NCBI GenBank assembly: GCA_030849805.1
Contig: JASANZ010001827.1
Coordinates: forward strand, 1-17,804
DNA from: Sergeia podlipaevii
Taxonomy: Eukaryota; Euglenozoa; Kinetoplastea; Trypanosomatida; Trypanosomatidae
DNA: 17,804 nucleotides
Direction: 5' to 3'
Shown: positions 1-8,147 of the stretch, piece by piece
Layout: every line of letters begins with the position of its first letter
Numbering within the stretch: position 1 is the first letter of the stretch
Translations under genes and position numbers: made by a program
The notes under the pieces: model-generated
The model's input: only the letters and a program-made list of their open reading frames with translations
What the model was told of the DNA's origin: nothing
Database searches by the model: none

Positions 1-1153
1 CGCCGTGAGCAAAGGAGGCGCAGATGGCAGTGAAGATTTGCAGGTAGCGGTACACGTACTCAGTGTGGGGGTCATATATTTGCACGTTTAAGCCACTGGC
101 CGTCTGACCCTCAACAGGAATGCCAACATCAGTCACTTCTGGAGTCATCGGAGCGTCGTCATCATCGCTCACAACAGCACCAGTAAATGTTCGCGGCTTG
201 CCTTCCTTCTTTGGATATCCTTCTTGGTCATCATCAACATCATCCACGGGAGCATTGCGGCCGGCTGCCCTCTGTACATTAAGATTGAGATTGTTGTAGT
301 CCTCCGCTTCGCCGCCTGGTTGCAGTAGCTCCATCTCAACAACACTTACAGGGACTCCACGCTCCTCCGCCAGTGCCTGCTCCTTCGCCTTGAGTTTCGC
401 AATGCGACGCTTAAGAAGGGGAATGCACACACACGAGATCGCTCCGGCAGCCACGCCAACAATGGCACCCACCCACGCAGCGCGGGACACACTCCAGTGA
501 AGCCTGTTCTTCGCGCCTTTGTACAGAACGAAAAAGGACTCGAGGAAGAACGTAACTGATACGATGATGGGGAGAGTATAGATGGCACGCATCACAGAGT
601 TGGCTGGGCGTAGCACAAAATACCGGATAATGCCGTAGAGCAACGCAGCAACACCGCCCGTCAAAAGCGGGGAAATGAACCATGACGCGATGATGGGCAC
701 GACACCACCAACAAATGGAAACTCCTCCTGCGGAACTGCCCACTGAACGGCGTTCACACCGCCATACACAAGCGCGAAGCCAATCACGCCACCGCAGATG
801 CTGTGAGTAGAGGAAACAGGAAGGGTAAACCACGTCGCAAGGGCCAGCCAACAGAACGCCGCTCCACTAGCGCATAGCATTCCGTACATGAAGAGGTACG
901 GCTCGTTGCGGAAGTTCTCTGGGCTCGCAATGCCACCAGAGATCGTAGAGGTCACGGCACCACCAAGCGACACGGCGCCAGTGAACTCACAAATGGAGGC
1001 GAGAATGCAAATTTGGGTGAGGGTCAGTACCTTCGCGCCGTACGTGGTGCCAAATGCATTGCTCAAGTCATTCATTCCGACGCCACTTCCCGTCAGGAAT
1101 GAAACAAAGCCACCCACAATTGTGATCCATAGGTAAGGGTAAGGTCCGGCCAT
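1..1153 (-). CDS. Sodium/phosphate symporter, PiT/PHO4 family (3' end beyond the window)
   Basis: Inorganic phosphate transporter of the PiT/PHO4 family, which couples phosphate uptake to Na+ or H+ at the plasma or an organelle membrane. The first 384 codons are present, in positions 1153 to 2. The family signature appears near residues 26-36 as GMNDLSNAFGT, and PVSSTHS followed by GG-IGF lies near residues 125-138. Several hydrophobic spans follow (including VGGVVPIIASWF and AIYTLPIIVSVTFF). A long hydrophilic loop, about residues 246-370, is rich in Lys/Glu and then Asp (SDDDDAP), as expected for the central cytosolic loop. The last visible residues, QIFTAICASFAHG, lead into the second PHO4 signature, so the window cuts just before the second conserved half. 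The start is the Met at 1153, 35 nt after a predicted splice acceptor. Family assignment is secure; cation and membrane location are not visible. Confidence 0.93.
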   Translation of the reverse strand, partial: MAGPYPYLWITIVGGFVSFLTGSGVGMNDLSNAFGTTYGAKVLTLTQICILASICEFTGAVSLGGAVTSTISGGIASPENFRNEPYLFMYGMLCASGAAFCWLALATWFTLPVSSTHSICGGVIGFALVYGGVNAVQWAVPQEEFPFVGGVVPIIASWFISPLLTGGVAALLYGIIRYFVLRPANSVMRAIYTLPIIVSVTFFLESFFVLYKGAKNRLHWSVSRAAWVGAIVGVAAGAISCVCIPLLKRRIAKLKAKEQALAEERGVPVSVVEMELLQPGGEAEDYNNLNLNVQRAAGRNAPVDDVDDDQEGYPKKEGKPRTFTGAVVSDDDDAPMTPEVTDVGIPVEGQTASGLNVQIYDPHTEYVYRYLQIFTAICASFAHG

Positions 1154-1745
1154 GCTGCGTTGCTTGAGAAGAGCTGGTATAAGGCTTACTGTGTATACAC
1201 GTTGAAGATAGAAACAGAAAAAAATGTATAATACTTTAAAAAAAATCAACTAATGGAGTATATATGTTTGTGACTGTTCCAAGGAACAAAAAGATGAGTG
1301 AAAAGGAGGTAAAAGGAAAATTTGTTATCACAATTATAACAACCAGTAGATGGAACAATTGTATAGCCTTTGTACCGGCATATTGAGCCTCCAACCCTGC
1401 GTTTCAATAATGATACAGAACTGTTAGTAATGCTCTATAAGCACACTATGTAGTATATATGTATTTTAACGGGGTTGTTGCGACATTTCCGCTCTATATA
1501 TATATTTCTTTTTCGCTTCAAAACGTCAACTTCTGGAGTTTGTAATGCATGTGTGGTTGTAGATAGATAGCAAAGAAGAAATGAACGTATGTGTGCAATT
1601 GGAATTGACCATCACCCGTATTTTATGCTCTGTCCAGAAAAAAAAAAGAAAAAAAAAAGAATACATTCTTCATGTTCTAATGTGTTTTATATGTGCATTG
1701 TTGATCTCTTTTCTATAGTTCTATATATATGCGCTCGTAACGATT
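1154..1745. other. Intergenic spacer: 3' UTR of the 293-residue protein gene and 5' region of the phosphate transporter
   Basis: AT-rich spacer with no supported gene. It holds a TA-repeat stretch near 1495-1504, scattered TATATA motifs, and two A runs separated by a G near 1638-1658. A short plus-strand reading frame through the A runs (1589-1777) is low complexity and antisense to the unit, so it is not called. Confidence 0.6.
1189..1224 (-). promoter_or_regulatory. Predicted trans-splice acceptor of the phosphate transporter
   Basis: Read on the minus strand, a T7 run and a pyrimidine-rich stretch (1224 down to about 1204) are followed by the first AG at 1190-1189. This would give a 5' UTR of about 35 nt before the Met at 1153. 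The site is inferred from sequence only. Confidence 0.5.
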
Positions 1746-2627
1746 CTAATCAGGGCGTCGACGTCGCACTTGTGTAGGTAGCTGCTTGTAAAGAAAAGCT
1801 TCCTTCATTGCGCACTGAGTCAACTCGCGTTCCACAATTTCCAAATGCTCAAGGGCTGAAGCTTGTTGTATAATATCGAGTTGCTTCTGTCGAAGATATC
1901 TAATGGACCCCCTAGTCCGGCGCTCATGGACTTGGAGCCTGTGCAACATCTGGAACGTAGCATGCGAAACATGAAATTGCTCAGAAAAGGCAGAACACTC
2001 GTTCACTACAATCTGATCCCGCTCACAGACCTCATCTTTAAAAATGAGCCTGCGATTCATAACCTCAAGACGTAAAAGCTCATTTAGTGACCAATTTGTG
2101 TGCGCACTAAATAGTTTTTTCCATGCCTGGGTTTGATAGGAGTAGATCAAGGCACGCTTTTCCTTCTCTACTACCATCAGTTGCCGCACCAACAACGCCG
2201 TCTTCTTCGTTGCGGCAGATTCCTTCGTACTGAGGCCCCGAGCTGCTGAAATAGGTCGCTGCTTTGATGCTGCCCCCACTTGTTGTGAAGAGTCCGTGAG
2301 CCAAGCACCTGTGAGGTTCTTTGCCACCAAGCCCTTGGCTAACGCGGCATATAAAATATCATCTGAGACAGATAGCCTAATGCTTGTGTTCCACCGTGGT
2401 GCAGACGCTGACTCGGCGTAGGGGTCATTTCGCCCCAAGGAACCACGCAAAGTATTGGTAAACTTGATGGCGTCGGCGTTTTCTGAAGAGCCGTGACGAA
2501 ACGTGGGCCAAAGAGCATTCCGTGTAGCAACAATTGATGTCGTCTGTTCTTCTGTGTGCTGTGATGCCGCTCGTCTCCACGTTCGCCGATCTCTCACGTA
2601 TTCGCGGATTAATTGCTCCTCTATCAT
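1746..2627 (-). CDS. Conserved-looking hypothetical protein, basic and helical (293 aa)
   Basis: I do not recognise this protein. It is soluble, with no membrane segment after the chosen start, and rich in Arg, Lys, Glu and Gln. About residues 150-285 look strongly helical and possibly coiled coil (stretches such as LMVVEKEKRALIYSYQTQAW and ALEHLEIVERELTQCAMKEA). It ends in an Arg-rich tail, VRRRRPD. The middle part (about residues 35-130) is Ser/Ala/Thr-rich. The frame is open for 32 codons upstream, to a Met at 2723, but those residues are Phe/Tyr/Lys low complexity encoded by AT-rich leader DNA, so I prefer the Met at 2627. The predicted splice acceptor near 2746 lies upstream of both Mets and does not decide. 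Coding strand, long open frame and position in the unit support a real gene; function is unknown. Confidence 0.75.
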   Translation of the reverse strand: MIEEQLIREYVRDRRTWRRAASQHTEEQTTSIVATRNALWPTFRHGSSENADAIKFTNTLRGSLGRNDPYAESASAPRWNTSIRLSVSDDILYAALAKGLVAKNLTGAWLTDSSQQVGAASKQRPISAARGLSTKESAATKKTALLVRQLMVVEKEKRALIYSYQTQAWKKLFSAHTNWSLNELLRLEVMNRRLIFKDEVCERDQIVVNECSAFSEQFHVSHATFQMLHRLQVHERRTRGSIRYLRQKQLDIIQQASALEHLEIVERELTQCAMKEAFLYKQLPTQVRRRRPD

Positions 2628-2745
2628 GGTGCTTCTGAACATCCAGAACATGTGTAAAATAAAAAAATATTTATATATAAAGAAATATTTTTTAAAAAAT
2701 AAAAGCATAGGGAAAAGAAGCAATGACTTTCACTTTCACTTCGCA

Positions 2746-2781
2746 CTATCCACATTAAAGCACACGTACGAACAAAAAAAA
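2746..2781 (-). promoter_or_regulatory. Predicted trans-splice acceptor of the 293-residue protein gene
   Basis: On the minus strand a T8 run (2781-2774) is followed by the first AG at 2747-2746. The resulting 5' UTR would be about 118 nt to the preferred Met at 2627, or about 22 nt to the upstream Met at 2723. Confidence 0.4.
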
Positions 2782-3221
2782 TAACTCAACCGCGAGAATA
2801 GTGATGCTATCATAAATAAATGCAACTGCACTGAAGAATTCTATTGAGAATCTGTTTCTCTCCACAGATCGCGTTAACGCTTGTTGTGTATACTTCTTTT
2901 TTTTTTTTTTTTGAAGACTTATATAATAGTAAAGAAAATAACCCATCTTGCTTTCCCACACCCCTCCTCCCACATCATCATTACTCTTTACCAAAAAGAA
3001 CTGCTCTTCAGTAAAAGCGGCGTAATCAAAAAAAAAGTGCAGTGCAAATGTGTGTGGTTGAAGAACTGTACCTGCGTCAAGGCAAAACAGCAAATGCAGG
3101 CAACTGGCATAAAATTATTGAACATAGTCAACTCATAGTAATAACTCGGAGAGAATATTACGTCAACATGGTTCATATGCATGCAGCCTGGTGTGAAGTA
3201 TGCCTCATTTTTAGTTTTGCA

Positions 3222-3260
3222 CGCACATACAAACACACACTCACAAGCGCACACACAAAT
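3222..3260. repeat. Imperfect CA-rich microsatellite
   Basis: The plus strand shows imperfect CA/ACAC repeats in the presumed 3' UTR of ASF1. It may vary in length between strains. No function can be read from the sequence. Confidence 0.6.
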
Positions 3261-3730
3261 ATAAAAGAAATAAATATCTATGAATCTCCGGACATGTAGA
3301 AGCAAGCAAAAACAAAAAGAGCCAGCACAATATACCCTCAAAATGACACTCTTTTCATATAAGTCTCTCTAGTGCTTCTATAACCGTTCAGTACTTTTTT
3401 TTAGTTTGCAATTGTTTCAATGAAGCAAGCCAGAACACATCTCACCATTTTTCGTTTCAATCACTTCCCAAATATCCCTTTTCTGTGATGCTGGCATGTC
3501 TACTCGTTTCATTTCTCTCTCTCTCTGTCGGGGTCCTCTCGTATGCACTCTGTATCACTGCAAATCAGAAAGCATTTAAAATTTTCTGCTGCCTAAACGC
3601 CTCCTCATCTAGTTGACACAGCATCCACTCTATCTACCGTAACAAAAGAAAAAAAAAGAACTGTACGTAAGAGTAAGGAAAGCATGTGGCAACACATAAG
3701 CACGTGTGAGTGCTTGAAAGGGACATGCAC

Positions 3731-4204
3731 TTATGCCCACGTAATGGGAGTAACAGTAACCGCGGGCTGTGGCATCGCAACAAAGCGGCCTAAGAGCTCC
3801 TTCTGGTGGTGCTCTGGCGGCTGTTCGTTCCTTTGCGCGTCAAAGTACGCGACCTGCACATAGTAGCCGACACGTAGAAACTCCTGTGCTCTATATTGCA
3901 ATGAAATGAGCAAGATGGTGACGCCAAGCACATCGGCGGGCGGCACCAACTCCATCTGTGGTGCATCGCACTCTAGAGCAATCTCCGTCAAACCGGCGTC
4001 TAACGGCCCAACATCAAAACTGTCCAACGTCTGATCGTACTCAGATGACGTCGCGCTCCCTACCCACACGAAAGAGATCGATATTGGCTCCGGGATCGAC
4101 TCCTGTGCATCAAGGCGCATACGCCAGCGAAGCGCATTTCCATAGCTGTCAGGGTTCTCACCAAGTAGCTCAAGCTCTAAAAGCTGCACTAGGGGTTCGC
4201 TCAT
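3731..4204 (-). CDS. ASF1: Histone chaperone ASF1 (anti-silencing factor 1)
   Basis: Nuclear chaperone that binds H3-H4 dimers and passes them to CAF-1 or HIRA-type complexes during replication and chromatin assembly. At 157 residues the protein is essentially the conserved Asf1 immunoglobulin-like core. Diagnostic segments are WVGSATSSEYDQTLDS (about 47-62), VGPLDAG (65-71), DAPQMELVPPADVLGVTILL (80-99) and YRAQEFLRVGYYV (104-116). By alignment from memory with human ASF1A, histone-contact Asp54 and Arg108 correspond to Asp57 and Arg111 here. Val94 corresponds to Ile97, a conservative change. There is no acidic C-terminal tail of the yeast kind; the protein stops after TPITWA, close to the end of the fold. 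It lies directly downstream of BRCA2, 577 bp apart. The Met at 4204 gives a 72-nt 5' UTR from the predicted acceptor. Confidence 0.95.
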   Translation of the reverse strand: MSEPLVQLLELELLGENPDSYGNALRWRMRLDAQESIPEPISISFVWVGSATSSEYDQTLDSFDVGPLDAGLTEIALECDAPQMELVPPADVLGVTILLISLQYRAQEFLRVGYYVQVAYFDAQRNEQPPEHHQKELLGRFVAMPQPAVTVTPITWA

Positions 4205-4781
4205 GACTCAGGAGACGGCAGAGGTGCCACAACAAACTTAAATATCTAACTAAAATTATTAAAAAAGGAGCACTTGCTTAAACACACCAACGCAGTCAAA
4301 AAAGGTGTAGTCGTCAAAAAAAAAAAAACGAGAAAGACACGTGTATGTATATATCTATCGAGGAATGTATGTGCTTATTCTAAATAGTAAATGCGTAAAA
4401 ACCAGAGTTTCTTCGTTTATGAGAAACTCCAAGAAAAAATGTAATAAATACGCAATACAGAAAAAAAAGAAAAAACGCGCCGTTTGTAAAAGTAACCACT
4501 CTTATTTTGTGGTCAAAAAAAAAAAAAAAAAAAGAGATACAAAATAAAGAAATGCAATGACAATAGAAATCATAATTATACAGCTCGTATGTATTCTTTA
4601 ATAAGATTGAAAAGACATAGATAAAAATCAAAAAAGAAAAAATGTTATTGCTAATCTGCTTGTGTTTGAGTTTTACCACGCAAGTACTGATAGTCCACAG
4701 GCAGTATCACTTCAGTCACATGGTAACGGACAAATGGGTAAGCAAGATAAAAGTAAAGTGCTGACTCACACAACATGGGAT
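4205..4781. other. Spacer between BRCA2 and ASF1
   Basis: AT-rich spacer with several A homopolymers on the plus strand, the longest being A19 at 4515-4533. A 99-codon minus-strand frame (4679-4380) is Phe/Ile/Tyr-rich low complexity created by T runs on that strand, and is not called. Expected content is the BRCA2 3' UTR and polyadenylation region followed by the ASF1 splice signal. Confidence 0.6.
4277..4328 (-). promoter_or_regulatory. Predicted trans-splice acceptor of ASF1
   Basis: On the minus strand a T13 run (4328-4316) is followed by a short spacer whose first AG is at 4278-4277. This gives a predicted 5' UTR of about 72 nt for ASF1. Confidence 0.5.
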
Positions 4782-7700
4782 TCACGAGAAAAGGTCTGAC
4801 ACCAAGCATCCATTGCAAATATAGTGGACTGAGCGCACGATTGCCTGGTCAACTGTAAACTTAAAGAAGGCACTCTCAAACGCCTTTTGCAGCATAGTCA
4901 ATAGCGACGCCCACTGGCCAGTGCTGTGGAGCACAGGACCATTAACGCTTCCCTCGTCACAGCCAACCTTCATGATACAGTTTTCATCGGTCACTATCGC
5001 GAGACGGAAATAGTGCCACCAGAGCTCTGCAGTCGAATACTGGCTCTTCAACTGGCGCATAACAGTGCGTCTATCCACATCACTAACAGTTTCTTCACCA
5101 TCTCGCTGTCCCTCAAGAACGCTCTGAAGAGGAAGCACCGCCTCCAGCATAGCAGTAAACACTGTAGGTGAGCGTATGGTGGCAGAGCAAGTATCATCTG
5201 AGCCATGTGCGTAGCGCCACGATACGTCAAACCACATATTGGCTTCTTCAAATGTACAAGGTGGAGATACAAGCACGGCTGTCTTGCAATCCGACACCGC
5301 CCCAAAGTCCTCCGCACAAAGCAAATTAGTTGTCTTATGAAGCGACGCTCCATCACGGCACCACGATAGCTTTATGACATTACCGTAAAGGTGAAACAGT
5401 GTCTGGGCTGCGCTGCGCAACGGTGGGGCAAGGGCACTGGGGTACAGCGTAGAAGCGGAAGGAGAAAGCCGAGCCGAGCTTTCACTAATAACAACACCAC
5501 TACGACCTGGCAATCGCCCAGCAGAGGACGCTTCTTGACGCAAATAGTACGGGACTCTGGCGCTACTGCCCACACCCCCAGCTGAGGGCTCCAGAGTCTC
5601 AGCAGGCAATGCCACTGCCGCTGAAGAATCAAAGTTGGAGAAACTACAACTCTGTCCTGGGATCGTGCCAGCTAACCTAAAAATTTCATCACGTCGCGCT
5701 AATACTTTTCTACTTGATTTCTGAAGCTGCTGTACAGAGCTGGCAGCACGAGTCATCAACGGGAGCAAAGAAGATTGTATTGGACGCTGGGCAACAGTTG
5801 TGTATTCGCTCGCGAACACCCGCCCGCAGTCATCACCCACTACTGTATCAGTCGTAGAGACCAAAGTTGCATTCAAAACAATCAACGGGGTGAATTCTGT
5901 CGCAGGATAGCTGAAGGAGATTTCCCTACTTTTCGTAGCAAGCGGCACTTGAAGAAGCGTGTAGTTCCCATCTGCAAACACAACTAGCAGAAAAGTGCCC
6001 TGTTCCGTCTTGCAGCTGCCAACAAACACACCCACAAAATCGATGCAGGCACCGACATGGGTATGAGAAACAGAGGCAAAATCTTCCAACACGGTGCGGG
6101 GTGTATTGGTCGCTGCTTTGATCTGCTCAAACTGAAATCTGCGCGGAAAATAAAACAGTTTCGCATGCAAAAACGGGGCAGCGGCATTGCCCGCCTTGGA
6201 GGGGTTGAGTGCGTACGCGACGACTGTCGTACCCTCACGTGGCAGCCTGCTTTCACCTTGATCTTCGGTCGCATCCACGTCCGGCGGACACGTTTCCCAC
6301 TGCTGAATGAGTGACTCGTCTTCCCCCATGCGCAAGAGGGCAGACGTCACTCGCACCAACCGAGTGCCAGAGGGCTCTCCTGTGCGTGATTGCGCTAGAG
6401 ACGAGGATGATAAAGATACCAAATTGTCCTGAAACTGCATTTGTGCGTGCAGGTTGCGCACCATCAGGGTAGTGCGCGGGTGCATTGGGTCCTGCGTAGA
6501 CTGCACGACAAAAAATGGAGGCAGCACGCGAGCGACGACCCCCTCTATAGCTGGTACGAGTCCTCCAGCGGGATGCACTAGTTTAATAGGAAGAGGAGCA
6601 GGCTCGGAGAGACAAAGCCCAAGTCGTGCTTCTGAAGCCACAGGTCGCACACAGTTGTACGACAAAGAAAATACGACCTGCTCATTGCACTCCACCGGCG
6701 AGCATTGGCCAGACAACAGAAGCTTCGCCCCACAAACGGCGACCTTCAGCCCCACCCTCAGACTTCCATCTCTAATAAGACTGCTGAGAGGGACATCAAG
6801 AGACACTTTCAGGTGATAGGAACCATCTGAAACTCTCACAACACGCTTGTGAAGGCACGACTTATCTTCGCATATCTCACTGATGTACAAGATTACCAAG
6901 GAAGCGGGTGCGACATCGCCCTCTGTCATCTTCCGAAGCGCGGGGCGGCGACCCTCCACAATCTCGGTGTTGTACTTGTAGCACAAACACATTGCCACCG
7001 ATGTGGGTTGAAAAATCGTAGAAACGGCGCCGATTGTGCTCCCAGCCGCAACAGCCAATGAATGGGCCTTAAAAAGGCTCGAGCGAACCATGTGCCAGCA
7101 CCATTCAGTGGAACAGTGACTCGTAGATGCACCAAGACGGCCCAATAGTCCCCTCCAGTGCTCGACAAGCACGCATGTGCTAGCCTCGTCCTCCATGTGC
7201 AGTAACTGACGCAAGAGGGGGCTCAGAGAACCACGCGGAAAGAAGAAGGACCCGGAGGCAATGGCAGTGAGAGGTGGAAGCGCAGTGGTAGACAATGAAG
7301 AAAACCGAGCGGCGTCAAAGGCTAAAGGCGCAATCTTACCGCGAGGTGCAGCAGTTGCGCCATCCTTCCGAATGGATGCTGCGACAGCTCCAATACGCTG
7401 CGGCGCTACAAACCCGCGACGTTTAATAGCAGAGTTTCTAATGCCACCAGCAATGCCCATTGGTACCGCACTTGCGGACTGTCGTGCAGCGTGAACTGGA
7501 GCTGGAACAGCAGGTTCACGGACGTTTGAAGTCTTCGCCTCTGTAGAAAACTCCTCAGTGCCGGTGGAATAGTGATGCAAAGAAGCAGAATCTGTGATGA
7601 CTCCGGAGGGGGGTTGATTTTCATCTGTCTCTAGAACAAGAAGCGCCTTGGCCTTTCGCATCGACTCTGCAGAAACCTGTACCCTCCTTCCCGCCGCAGT

Positions 7701-8108
7701 AGAAAATAGTGTCATGACTGGCTGATTCGATGGCGGGGCAGGCGGCAGTGGCACTGGCGCGCTAAGTTCAGCATCCTCGTCCTTCAGCGTGGAACCTAGA
7801 CGCGCCTTGGCTTTACGTATGGCCTCTTCAGAAACCTGGATGGGCTTCCCCGATGCTGTTGAGAAGAGGGTGAGAATGGGTGCTGCAGAAGTTTGTGCAG
7901 ATGAATCAGCACAAGTGCCCTGGAGACTTTGCGATGGCGCTGCACTGCTACTTGGTGGTGCCTCGCTTCCGTCCTCCTGTGTGCCATCCGTTGCTGAGTC
8001 GCTCGTTGTCTTCCTCCCTCGCTTGCGCAAGTAGCGAAGGCACATCGCACACTTTACCCTGTTCGGTTCATTTAAAAACGTGCAATGCGGACAGCCAACG
8101 GCACTCAT
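4782..8108 (-). CDS. BRCA2: BRCA2 homologue with N-terminal NZF/RanBP2 zinc finger and two BRC repeats
   Basis: Nuclear recombination mediator that loads RAD51 onto single-stranded DNA. Residue numbers are from the Met at 8108 (1108 aa). Residues 6-23 form a C-x2-C-x3-N-x6-C-x2-C finger of RanBP2/NZF type with Thr10-Phe11 after the second Cys. Two BRC repeats follow, with FSTA at 82-85 and 135-138, each continuing as a helix (EEAIRKAKARL, AESMRKAKALL). A helical domain lies at about 295-360. OB1 (about 393-492) shows VSDGSYHLKVSLDVPLSSLI and VGLKVAVCGAKLLL. OB2 is about 512-672 and OB3 about 682-790 (CIDFVGVFVG, FADGNYTLLQVPL). About 310 further residues are unassigned. The frame stays open to a Met at 8147, only about 6 nt after the predicted acceptor at 8154, so I prefer 8108. 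Leishmania BRCA2 also has two BRC repeats. Confidence 0.95.
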   Translation of the reverse strand: MSAVGCPHCTFLNEPNRVKCAMCLRYLRKRGRKTTSDSATDGTQEDGSEAPPSSSAAPSQSLQGTCADSSAQTSAAPILTLFSTASGKPIQVSEEAIRKAKARLGSTLKDEDAELSAPVPLPPAPPSNQPVMTLFSTAAGRRVQVSAESMRKAKALLVLETDENQPPSGVITDSASLHHYSTGTEEFSTEAKTSNVREPAVPAPVHAARQSASAVPMGIAGGIRNSAIKRRGFVAPQRIGAVAASIRKDGATAAPRGKIAPLAFDAARFSSLSTTALPPLTAIASGSFFFPRGSLSPLLRQLLHMEDEASTCVLVEHWRGLLGRLGASTSHCSTEWCWHMVRSSLFKAHSLAVAAGSTIGAVSTIFQPTSVAMCLCYKYNTEIVEGRRPALRKMTEGDVAPASLVILYISEICEDKSCLHKRVVRVSDGSYHLKVSLDVPLSSLIRDGSLRVGLKVAVCGAKLLLSGQCSPVECNEQVVFSLSYNCVRPVASEARLGLCLSEPAPLPIKLVHPAGGLVPAIEGVVARVLPPFFVVQSTQDPMHPRTTLMVRNLHAQMQFQDNLVSLSSSSLAQSRTGEPSGTRLVRVTSALLRMGEDESLIQQWETCPPDVDATEDQGESRLPREGTTVVAYALNPSKAGNAAAPFLHAKLFYFPRRFQFEQIKAATNTPRTVLEDFASVSHTHVGACIDFVGVFVGSCKTEQGTFLLVVFADGNYTLLQVPLATKSREISFSYPATEFTPLIVLNATLVSTTDTVVGDDCGRVFASEYTTVAQRPIQSSLLPLMTRAASSVQQLQKSSRKVLARRDEIFRLAGTIPGQSCSFSNFDSSAAVALPAETLEPSAGGVGSSARVPYYLRQEASSAGRLPGRSGVVISESSARLSPSASTLYPSALAPPLRSAAQTLFHLYGNVIKLSWCRDGASLHKTTNLLCAEDFGAVSDCKTAVLVSPPCTFEEANMWFDVSWRYAHGSDDTCSATIRSPTVFTAMLEAVLPLQSVLEGQRDGEETVSDVDRRTVMRQLKSQYSTAELWWHYFRLAIVTDENCIMKVGCDEGSVNGPVLHSTGQWASLLTMLQKAFESAFFKFTVDQAIVRSVHYICNGCLVSDLFS

Positions 8109-8147
8109 GTAGGTTTTTGATCTATTTGGTTTTGTATATTGTTTCAA

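Larger units (their letters stand above)
2628..3730. other. Long AT-rich spacer, mostly 3' UTR of ASF1
   Basis: At about 1.1 kb this is the longest spacer in the window. It contains a T16 run on the plus strand (2897-2912), a CA-rich stretch (about 3222-3260), a CT-repeat stretch (about 3515-3530) and several A runs. Minus-strand reading frames of 112 codons (3093-2755) and 117 codons (3341-2988) exist but are Phe/Tyr/Cys-rich low complexity and overlap one another, so I do not call them genes. I saw no similarity to the 79-nt signature shared by trypanosomatid retroposons, judged by eye only. Confidence 0.6.

Noticed and set aside
888..1136. Plus-strand frame across the start of the phosphate transporter
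   Set aside because: Antisense shadow of a clearly coding region. The same applies to the plus-strand frames inside BRCA2, the polyglutamine gene and the channel.
2755..3341. Two overlapping minus-strand frames (112 and 117 codons) in the ASF1 3' region
   Set aside because: They overlap each other in different frames, are Phe/Tyr/Cys/His-rich low complexity, and include microsatellite translation.
2628..3730. A degenerate retroposon (SIDER-like) in the long spacer
   Set aside because: I saw no 79-nt signature or terminal poly(A)/target duplication by eye; a profile search would be needed to exclude a highly degenerate copy.
4380..4679. A 99-codon hydrophobic frame on the coding strand between BRCA2 and ASF1
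   Set aside because: Phe/Ile/Tyr low complexity produced by T runs on the minus strand; no recognisable motif, and it lies in the expected 3' UTR and splice region.
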